Below, piece by piece: positions 1 through 5,667 of a DNA stretch of 13,675 nt; position 1 is the first letter of the stretch; the number at the start of each line of letters is the position of its first letter. The notes below the pieces were generated by a model. It ran no database searches. It had not been told where the DNA came from and saw nothing but the letters and a program-made list of their open reading frames with translations. The stretch comes from Alphaproteobacteria bacterium UBA7691 (GTDB lineage Bacteria; Pseudomonadota; Alphaproteobacteria; Ferrovibrionales; Ferrovibrionaceae), in NCBI GenBank assembly GCA_002482765.1, contig DLGP01000091.1, positions 1 to 13,675 of the forward strand, in the 5' to 3' direction. The position numbers and the translations under genes were made by a program.

Positions 1-17
1 GCTATAGGCTTTACCGA

Positions 18-60
18 GAACAGCTTACGGTTTGGCTTGCAGCCAGACCGTAAGCTGTTC
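18..60 (-). repeat. Perfect 13-bp inverted repeat spanning the stop codon of the coiled-coil sulfotransferase
   Basis: GAACAGCTTACGG (18-30) and CCGTAAGCTGTTC (48-60) are exact reverse complements separated by 17 nt. The loop itself contains TGGCT (33-37) and AGCCA (41-45), so the RNA could form a 13-bp stem, a small internal loop and a second 5-bp stem. On the minus-strand transcript the first arm encodes the last E-Q-L-T repeat residues and the second arm contains the TAA stop (25-27). No T-run follows (the next minus-strand bases are TCGGTAAAGCC), so this is not a standard intrinsic terminator. It may protect the mRNA 3' end, act with a termination factor, or be the scar of a small inverted duplication of the last coding repeat. 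Confidence 0.75.
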
Positions 61-2253
61 AATTGCCTTGCCGCGCGCGGCGCGATCCGCCTCTGCTTCA
101 CGCAGCAGGACTTCCAACTGATTGATCGCCTGCAACCGCGCGGCGCGATCCGCCTCAGACTCGTGCAATTGCAGACTCAGTTTTTCAAGCGCCACACCCC
201 TTGCTGCTCGATCTGCTTCCGCTTCCTGCAATTGTTTGCCGAGTTGCTCTATCGCCTCGGCCCGGGCTGTGCGATCCGCCTCAGACTCATGCAATTGCGC
301 GGTCAGCCAGGCCACCGCCCTGGCATGGTCGATTTCGGTTTCCTGCAATTGCCGCCCCAGCTTTTCAAGTGCAACACCGCGTGCTGCCCGATCCGCTTCC
401 GCATCGCGCAATTGTGCTGCCAGCCGCTGCACGGCCTGGGCATGATCGGCTTCCATGGCCTGCAATTGCCGCCCCAGCTTTTCAAGTGCAACACCGCGTG
501 CTGCCCGATCCGCTTCCGCATCGCGCAATTGTTTGCTTACTTGCTCGATCGCCGTGCCACGCGCCGCACGATCCTGCTCGGCCACGTGCAACTGCGCCGC
601 CAGCCGCTTTACGGCTTTGGCATGATCCTTATCGGCGAGCAGTAATTGCCGCCCGAGCCGCTCAATTTCGGCACCACGCGCGGCACGATCGGTTTCCGCC
701 GCCCGCAATTGCAAGGTCAATGCCTCAACCGCCTGGCCGCGTGCGGCACGATCAGCCTCCGCTTCCTGCAATTGCCGGCCCAGTTGTTCTATGGTTTCGG
801 CGCGGGCGGCGCGATCCAGCTCGGCCTCGCGCAACTGCTCCGCCAGCCGCTGCACGGCCTGGGCATGATCCGCATCCGCGGCCTGCAATTGCCGCCCCAG
901 CCGCTCAATTTCGGCGCCACGCGCGGCACGATCGGTTTCCGATTCCTGCAATTGCCGGGTCAAGGCTTCAATCGCCTGCCCCCGTGCCGTGCGATCCTTT
1001 TCCACGTCACGCAATTGCCGGGTCAGTTTTGCAATGGCCTTGGCCCGATCCGCCCGATCCGTTTCGGATTCTGCCAATTGCCGCGTCAATGTCTCAACCG
1101 CCGCACCACGGGCCAGCAAATCAGCTTCCATATCCATCAATCTGCGGCCGATGCTTTGCGCTTCCTGCTTGAGCGCAACATGTTCGGTGAGCAGATGAGC
1201 GATTTTTCCCCGCATGCCGGATTCGACATAATCGGCGCGGCCGGAAAAGATGAAACCCAGATCGGCCTGCTCGCCCTCGGACAGTGGCTGCGCCAGGCTG
1301 GTCGCCCGAAGCTGATCAACAGCCCGGGCATCATACAGAGCCTGGGCCTGCTGCCGGTATAACAGAGTACGCCGCAAATCAGGCGTCGGCATGCCGCTGC
1401 CAGCAGCAAATTGCAGCATATCGGCATAGCCCCAATGCGTTATCACATCGGCGCCGATCCATTCCAGCAGCCGGGCCAGATCGTCGGGCGCCAGACTGCG
1501 CCATGTATCGCGCGACTGGCGATGCACGGTCTGCGTGGCGAGGATTTTACGATCCCCCATATCGCCATCGGCGCGGCGTTTGTGATGCAGCTTGATCTGC
1601 TCGGCAAGCTGGCGCTTGCTGCGCTTGCGGCCGATGAAATCGTATATATCGCCCAGTATATCCACCGGGCGATCAACCAGCGTCTCATATTGCACGGTTA
1701 TCTGGCGCTGCGGGAATTCGGCCGCGAAGCCATCCAGCAATTGCGGGCCAAGCACCAGATCAAACAGAACCGGATCATCGGGCGCCTGCTGCATCAGGGA
1801 GAACGGATCGATATTCCAGCTATCGCGATAGGACAGCGCCACATTCGCCGGATTGCGGCGTAAGATGATGAAGCGCGCCGCCGGAAACAAAGCCGCAATC
1901 TGCCCGGCAATCTGGTAATAGCGCGGCGTCTTGTCCAAAAATATGGCGCAGCCGGCATCGGCCAGCTTGGCATCATAGGCTTGGCGCGCAAAATTATGCC
2001 GCGCTTGTTGCAAACTGTCTGCGCCAAGAAAACCACGCACCGCATTGCCGATGGATTGTGATCCGGCAGCATGGCGTACGCCGGCATTGCCGATCTCCAA
2101 TGCTGCAAACATCAGCCAGGGTTCAGGCGGCGCCAGGATTTGCGGATCATTGCCCAGCATCTCGGCCAGCAAGGTGGTGCCGGATCGCGGCAGGCCGAGC
2201 AGAAACAGCAGGTTCTCGCCGTTTGTGCCGATGCCCGGCCCAGGCACAGTCAT
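25..2253 (-). CDS. Sulfotransferase with long C-terminal coiled-coil repeat domain (742 aa)
   Basis: Predicted cytoplasmic PAPS-dependent sulfotransferase of the Sulfotransfer_3 / tyrosylprotein-sulfotransferase-like type. The 5'-phosphosulfate loop is GLPRSGTTLL (residues 20-29). E44 sits where TPST has its catalytic glutamate. LDKTPRYY lies at 106-113, and the 3'-phosphate motif RRNPANVALS has R133 and S141 at the usual spacing of eight. The catalytic domain occupies about residues 12-290, with a linker to about 370. Residues 371-736 are 18 coiled-coil repeats, 14 of 21 residues and 4 of 18, ending in a six-residue tail. The ATG overlaps the wzt stop (ATGA), implying translational coupling; the Shine-Dalgarno is weak (AGG 7 nt upstream). 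Being last in a wzm-wzt operon, its substrate is probably the exported glycan. By analogy with WbdD of E. coli O9a, which couples a capping enzyme to a coiled-coil ruler, it may cap the chain and set its length. That role is inference; protein sulfation or a purely scaffolding coil are alternatives. Confidence 0.9.
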   Translation of the reverse strand: MTVPGPGIGTNGENLLFLLGLPRSGTTLLAEMLGNDPQILAPPEPWLMFAALEIGNAGVRHAAGSQSIGNAVRGFLGADSLQQARHNFARQAYDAKLADAGCAIFLDKTPRYYQIAGQIAALFPAARFIILRRNPANVALSYRDSWNIDPFSLMQQAPDDPVLFDLVLGPQLLDGFAAEFPQRQITVQYETLVDRPVDILGDIYDFIGRKRSKRQLAEQIKLHHKRRADGDMGDRKILATQTVHRQSRDTWRSLAPDDLARLLEWIGADVITHWGYADMLQFAAGSGMPTPDLRRTLLYRQQAQALYDARAVDQLRATSLAQPLSEGEQADLGFIFSGRADYVESGMRGKIAHLLTEHVALKQEAQSIGRRLMDMEADLLARGAAVETLTRQLAESETDRADRAKAIAKLTRQLRDVEKDRTARGQAIEALTRQLQESETDRAARGAEIERLGRQLQAADADHAQAVQRLAEQLREAELDRAARAETIEQLGRQLQEAEADRAARGQAVEALTLQLRAAETDRAARGAEIERLGRQLLLADKDHAKAVKRLAAQLHVAEQDRAARGTAIEQVSKQLRDAEADRAARGVALEKLGRQLQAMEADHAQAVQRLAAQLRDAEADRAARGVALEKLGRQLQETEIDHARAVAWLTAQLHESEADRTARAEAIEQLGKQLQEAEADRAARGVALEKLSLQLHESEADRAARLQAINQLEVLLREAEADRAARGKAIEQLTVWLQAKP
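46..1143 (-). repeat. In-frame coding repeat array: 18 coiled-coil units of 63 or 54 bp
   Basis: Residues 371-736 of the sulfotransferase divide cleanly into 18 units. Fourteen have 21 residues, for example QLQEAEADRAARGQAVEALT plus one, which is exactly three heptads. Four (units 5, 9, 12 and 14) have 18 residues, such as QLQAADADHAQAVQRLAE. The short units carry D-H-A in place of D-R-A and correspond to a heptad plus a hendecad, a stutter in the coil. Most units start with Gln-Leu, seen on the plus strand as a recurring CAATTG. Higher-order order is visible: units 3-6 and 7-10 form an 81-residue super-repeat (644-698 and 887-941 match over 55 bp with two mismatches, offset 243 bp). Units 11-12 and 13-14 form a 39-residue super-repeat. 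All periods are multiples of three, so gain or loss of units keeps the frame. Confidence 0.9.
342..532 (-). repeat. 74-bp perfect direct repeat (342-415 and 459-532)
   Basis: Bases 342-415 and 459-532 are identical over 74 bp at an offset of 117 bp; the flanking bases differ (341/458 and 416/533). The offset equals 39 codons, one 21-residue plus one 18-residue coiled-coil unit. Other units in the array have diverged at many synonymous sites, so this pair probably arose by a recent duplication or gene conversion. It is a likely place for length change by recombination or replication slippage. Confidence 0.9.
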
Positions 2254-3497
2254 TGCAGAACCTGGATTGATGGCGGCGCGGCCAGGAGCACATAGCCTGC
2301 GGCGGCACTGCGGCCCAGAATCTTCAGCGGAAAGGCATCGATATAGCGAGCGGCGAAATCATGCAGGTTGCTCTCGCGTGAAATGCCGCAAGTGATGAAA
2401 TAATCCCCCGGCAGCAAGCCACCGCGCACCGGCCAGCGCAGTTCCAGCCTTGCGCCAATGGCAGGCGCAACCCGCTGCGCCTGTTCAAACAGAGTATTGG
2501 TCGACAGCACCACATCGCCCCGCTTGTTTACCAGGCGTATGCCAAAGACCGGATCGGCCATGGCGGCCTGGAACGACACGCTGTAGCAGATATCGAAGGC
2601 CTCGCCCTGACCAACCGTGCCGATCCTTTTATGCTCGGCATTCTCAAGCCACACGCCGTTGATCGTGCAGATATCCGAGCGATAGACGATAGCGGATTCC
2701 GAAAGCGGCAGATATTGCGTTTCCGGCACCTCCGGCACCGGCACGGTCACCGCAAGCGCCTGCCGCGTGCTCGACATCACATAGGCCCGCGTCACATCCG
2801 CCGGCTCACCCTGTGCGGCAATGCGGCCCTTGTTGAGCCAGATGGCGCGATCACAAAACCGGTTGATTGCGTTCATGTCATGCGAAACCAGGATCACGGC
2901 GCGATCCTTGGCGCCGATCAACTGCTCGATCCGGCGGAAACATTTGAGCTGGAAATCCGCATCACCCACCGCCAGGGCTTCATCAATAATCAGGATATTC
3001 GGCTCAAGAAATGAGAAAATCGAAAAGGCGATACGGGTCAGCATGCCGGAGGAATATTTCCGTGCCGGAATATCAATGAAATCGCCGATGCCGCAGAATT
3101 CAACGATGTCGGCTTCGCGTTCTGCGGCGTATCCGGCCGGAAAGCCGAACATGGCAGCGGCAGCATGAATGTTTTCCCGGCCGGTGAGGTCTGGATTAAG
3201 GCCGGCGCCCAGTTCCAGAATAGCCAGCACCGTGCCGTTCAACGATACCGTACCGCCCGATGGCAAGGTGCCGCCTACCAGCAATTTCAGCAAGGTGCTT
3301 TTGCCCGAGCCATTGGCGCCGATCAGGCCAAGGCATTCACCGGGCAAGACCGTGAAGCTGACCGCATCAAGCGCCACAACATCGCTATGCCGGGGCGCGG
3401 CAAACGGCAACAGCATTTGCACCAGCCGGTCACGCGGCCGCTTGAACAGGCGGTAGCGTTTCGACAGATCTTGCGCAACAACCAGCGGTGCAGCCAT
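2250..3497 (-). CDS. wzt: ABC polysaccharide exporter ATPase with C-terminal glycan-binding domain (Wzt type)
   Basis: Cytoplasmic ATPase of an ABC polysaccharide exporter, working as a dimer with the Wzm-type permease encoded just upstream. The nucleotide-binding domain spans about residues 5-245: Walker A GANGSGKST (60-68), signature YSSGM (148-152, the form usual in the Wzt/KpsT/TagH group instead of LSGGQ), Walker B ILIIDE (168-173) and switch histidine H206. A linker at about 245-270 leads to a beta-rich C-terminal domain at 270-395, as in Wzt proteins that recognise the capped non-reducing end of the O-chain. At 415 residues it has the length of Wzt with a binding domain, longer than KpsT-like ATPases. 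Its ATG overlaps the permease stop by one base (TGATG), and its own stop overlaps the sulfotransferase ATG, so the three genes are coupled. The C-terminal domain is strikingly similar to the end of the sulfotransferase at 5668-6996. The cargo cannot be read from sequence alone. Confidence 0.93.
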   Translation of the reverse strand: MAAPLVVAQDLSKRYRLFKRPRDRLVQMLLPFAAPRHSDVVALDAVSFTVLPGECLGLIGANGSGKSTLLKLLVGGTLPSGGTVSLNGTVLAILELGAGLNPDLTGRENIHAAAAMFGFPAGYAAEREADIVEFCGIGDFIDIPARKYSSGMLTRIAFSIFSFLEPNILIIDEALAVGDADFQLKCFRRIEQLIGAKDRAVILVSHDMNAINRFCDRAIWLNKGRIAAQGEPADVTRAYVMSSTRQALAVTVPVPEVPETQYLPLSESAIVYRSDICTINGVWLENAEHKRIGTVGQGEAFDICYSVSFQAAMADPVFGIRLVNKRGDVVLSTNTLFEQAQRVAPAIGARLELRWPVRGGLLPGDYFITCGISRESNLHDFAARYIDAFPLKILGRSAAAGYVLLAAPPSIQVLQ

Positions 3498-4276
3498 CAG
3501 AGATTATCCCGCACTTCGTATTTCATGTTGCGATACAGCAATCCGGCACAGCAGGCCAGGGCAATCGCCCAGCCGATGGCCAGCAGCCATTGCTGCATGT
3601 CGCCGGCATGGCCGTAGAGTAGTTGCTCGCGCAGCAAAATCATCGGCGCGCTCAGCGGATTCAAATACAGCAGCCAGCGGAAGCTCTCGCCAATGGCGGT
3701 GACCGGATATACCACCGGCGCGGTCCACAGCAGCAATTGCAGCGCCGCCGGCAGCATCAGTTCCACATCGCGGAAAAACACATTGAACAGGCCGCAGATC
3801 ATCGCAATCGAGAAAGCCTGCAACAATGCCAGCAACAATGTTGGCAGCACCAACAGCCAGGTGATTGTAGGGCCGATGCCGAAGCTAACAATAAAAAGCA
3901 GCACCAGTGGAAAGCTGATCAGCAATCCAACCAGCGCCAGCAGCATGCTTTCCAGAAAGAAGAAGGCCAGCGGCACCGGTAGCCGCTTGATGGTGTCGGC
4001 ATTGCCGCGCAGCACATTGGCGCCGCTGGAGATCGTTTCGCTACAGCATTGCCAGACAAAAAAGCCGGTGGCTAGGAAGAAGCCGTAGCTGATGCTGGCA
4101 TTATCACCAACAATCCGGGTTGGCATGACCTGGGAAAAGATCAGCCAGAAAATGCCCAGCATGATGACCGGATGCAGCAAGGCCCAGAACGGCCCGGCCA
4201 GCGACAGCACATATCTTTGGCGAACTTGCGTCCGCACCCGATTGAACAAATACCCGGCATAACCCGGCGCAATCAT
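3497..4276 (-). CDS. wzm: ABC-2 type polysaccharide export permease (Wzm type)
   Basis: Inner-membrane permease that forms the channel for an undecaprenyl- or lipid-linked polysaccharide. At 259 residues it has the length usual for Wzm/KpsM. A basic amphipathic N-terminus (about residues 10-25) precedes about six hydrophobic segments, roughly at 28-50, 63-78, 108-133, 138-165, 172-195 and 230-250. The cytoplasmic loop ends in FFRDVELML (near 170), a typical ABC-2 permease motif. It is first in the operon, overlapping wzt by one base. The ATG has AAGGGA seven nucleotides upstream. The following ATPase has a glycan-binding domain, which argues for the O-antigen-like Wzm/Wzt mechanism rather than the KpsMT capsule type. 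Teichoic-acid-like cargo is possible in principle but unlikely in a Gram-negative context. Confidence 0.93.
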   Translation of the reverse strand: MIAPGYAGYLFNRVRTQVRQRYVLSLAGPFWALLHPVIMLGIFWLIFSQVMPTRIVGDNASISYGFFLATGFFVWQCCSETISSGANVLRGNADTIKRLPVPLAFFFLESMLLALVGLLISFPLVLLFIVSFGIGPTITWLLVLPTLLLALLQAFSIAMICGLFNVFFRDVELMLPAALQLLLWTAPVVYPVTAIGESFRWLLYLNPLSAPMILLREQLLYGHAGDMQQWLLAIGWAIALACCAGLLYRNMKYEVRDNL

Positions 4277-4283
4277 AAATCAG

Positions 4284-4289
4284 TCCCTT
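4284..4289 (-). promoter_or_regulatory. Ribosome binding site of wzm
   Basis: The minus strand reads AAGGGA, then seven nucleotides, then the ATG at 4276. Position and sequence support this ATG as the start of the permease. Confidence 0.6.
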
Positions 4290-4330
4290 CAGCTCGATAC
4301 TGCGTCATTTCCATTTAAATCCACAGCCGA

Positions 4331-4359
4331 ATATCAAATATAGCGAAATATAATCGCAA
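4331..4359 (-). promoter_or_regulatory. Candidate sigma-70-like promoter for the wzm operon
   Basis: On the minus strand TTGCGA (rc of 4354-4359) is followed after 17 nt by TGATAT (rc of 4331-4336). Spacing is ideal, the hexamers are moderate matches, and the surrounding DNA is AT-rich. It lies about 55 bp upstream of the wzm start. It was picked by eye, and AT-rich DNA yields chance matches. Confidence 0.25.
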
Positions 4360-4619
4360 GAATAGCATCCTTTTATTGCTGAATTTATCAGAGAAGTATT
4401 TAGAGATATCATCTCCAGCCTCGTAGCCCTAAAATAATCCAGGGCTTGTGAGTTCGGATACTTGTTTTAACGCAATATTGCCGCACCCTGCCTGTATTGC
4501 CGTTATACAAGCTTTGCCGACTGTTTTGAAGTGGGCGTAACACCGGCCAATTCTGGCGTCCAGACCCTGTTTGGGTTAATTAAAGGACGGTTTGTTGGCT
4601 GATATCGGGGTAGAGCATA

Positions 4620-5585
4620 ATGGCGCAGGCGCCGGTTTTTGATTTGGCAGGGAAGCGGGTCTGGGTTGCCGGACATCGCGGCATGGCGGGCAACGCCATT
4701 ACACAGCGCCTGGCGCCGGAAAACTGCATCCTGCTGACCACCGACCGCAGCCAGGTGGATTTGCGCCAGCAGGCCGCCGTGGCCGACTGGATGTTAGCCA
4801 ACCGACCCGAGGTGGTTATCCTGGCCGCCGCCACAGTGGGCGGGATTTATGCCAATTCCACCCGGCCGGCCGATTTCATCTACGACAACCTGATGATCGA
4901 GACCAACATCATCCATGGCGCGCATCAGGCCGGCGCTGCCAAACTGGTGTTTCTTGGCTCTTCCTGCATATATCCGCGTCTGGCGGCACAGCCCATGACC
5001 GAGGCGGCCTTGCTGACCGGGCCGCTCGAACCAACCAATGAATGGTATGCCATCGCGAAGATTGCCGGCATCAAACTTTGCCAGGCCTATCGCAAGCAGT
5101 ATGGCTGCGATTTCATCACCGCAATGCCCACCAACCTGTATGGTCCGGGCGATAATTACGACCCGCTGAACAGCCATGTGGTGGCTGCCATGCTGGTGAA
5201 GCTGCATCATGCCAAGCAGCATAACCTGCCCAATGTCGAAATCTGGGGTACCGGCGCACCAACACGGGAATTCCTGTCCGTCTCTGATATGGCCGATGCC
5301 GTGGTGTTTCTGCTTCAGCATTATTCCGGGCATGAGCATGTGAATGTTGGCACCGGGATCGAAACCAGCATCCGCGAACTTGCCCTGCTGCTCGCTGAAA
5401 TCGTCGGCTTTCATGGCCAACTGACATTCAACCCGGAAAAACCGGATGGCATGCCGCGCAAGGTGATGGATATCAGCCAAATCAAGGCGATGGGCTGGAC
5501 ACCCAGGCAAGACCTGCGCGGCGGCCTGACCGAAGCCTACCAAGCCTATTTGGCGCATCTCAATCTAAGCACGCAGGCAGGCTGA
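4620..5585 (+). CDS. fcl: GDP-L-fucose synthase (WcaG/Fcl)
   Basis: Short-chain dehydrogenase/reductase family enzyme that converts GDP-4-keto-6-deoxymannose to GDP-L-fucose with NADPH, by epimerisation and reduction in the cytosol. The N-terminal dinucleotide motif is GHRGMAG (18-24), with the GHRGM wording typical of Fcl. SSCIYP (114-119) gives the catalytic serine region, and Y143 with K147 (YAIAK) form the catalytic pair. PTNLYGPGDNYD follows at about 170-181. Its 321 residues match the family. GDP-mannose 4,6-dehydratase (gmd), usually the neighbour, is absent from this window and must lie elsewhere. Divergence from the export operon suggests that fucose or a close 6-deoxyhexose is part of the exported glycan. 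A related GDP-deoxysugar epimerase/reductase is the only real alternative. Confidence 0.93.
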   Translation: MAQAPVFDLAGKRVWVAGHRGMAGNAITQRLAPENCILLTTDRSQVDLRQQAAVADWMLANRPEVVILAAATVGGIYANSTRPADFIYDNLMIETNIIHGAHQAGAAKLVFLGSSCIYPRLAAQPMTEAALLTGPLEPTNEWYAIAKIAGIKLCQAYRKQYGCDFITAMPTNLYGPGDNYDPLNSHVVAAMLVKLHHAKQHNLPNVEIWGTGAPTREFLSVSDMADAVVFLLQHYSGHEHVNVGTGIETSIRELALLLAEIVGFHGQLTFNPEKPDGMPRKVMDISQIKAMGWTPRQDLRGGLTEAYQAYLAHLNLSTQAG

Positions 5586-5614
5586 TATCTTTTTTACATA
5601 GATATCTCTTTTTT
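5584..5614 (+). terminator. Weak candidate terminator after fcl
   Basis: GATATCT (5584-5590) and AGATATC (5600-5606) form a 7-bp stem with a 9-nt loop, followed by TCTTTTTT (5607-5614). The stem starts within the fcl stop codon. It has only two G-C pairs, so the hairpin would be weak; partial readthrough into the downstream sulfotransferase is likely if it works at all. Confidence 0.35.
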
Positions 5615-5667
5615 CTCACGTGATCCTTTGTATAAATAATCAGGAAATCCACTGAGAATAAAAAAAT
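5615..5667 (+). promoter_or_regulatory. AT-rich leader of the second sulfotransferase
   Basis: This short gap contains TATAAA (5631-5636), a reasonable -10 element, but no good -35 at the right distance. The only possible Shine-Dalgarno bases are GAG (5654-5656), 11 nt before the ATG; AGGA (5642-5645) is too far away. An in-frame TAA at 5659-5661 rules out any earlier start. The gene may therefore have its own weak promoter and be poorly translated. Confidence 0.25.

Larger units (their letters stand above)
4277..4619. promoter_or_regulatory. 343-bp divergent intergenic region
   Basis: This gap lies between the divergent starts of wzm and the fucose synthase, so it must hold the promoters for both operons. 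It is visibly richer in A and T than the flanking genes, especially 4310-4440. It contains a 6-bp inverted repeat (AGCCCT 4425-4430, AGGGCT 4441-4446) and a short hairpin TCTGG-cgt-CCAGA (4552-4564) close to the fucose synthase gene. The plus-strand gene starts at ATG 4620, preceded by GGGG (4607-4610) and GAG (4613-4615); an in-frame TAG at 4611 rules out an earlier start. No coding sequence, tRNA or recognisable riboswitch was seen. Confidence 0.6.

Noticed and set aside
46..1143. CRISPR array or satellite, because CAATTG recurs about every 54-63 bp
   Set aside because: There are no unrelated spacers between repeats. Units are contiguous, in frame, and encode a regular heptad pattern, so they are coding repeats.
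201..1362. Long plus-strand open frames (323 and 238 codons) opposite the coiled-coil repeat
   Set aside because: They are mirror frames of a GC-rich, repetitive coding region. Their proteins are Pro/Arg/Ala/Leu-rich repeats with no domain or ribosome site, while the minus-strand frame has a full sulfotransferase domain.
4794..5558. 254-codon open frame antisense to the fucose synthase gene
   Set aside because: The plus strand carries all Fcl motifs at full length; the antisense product has no recognisable feature and is expected by chance in such sequence.
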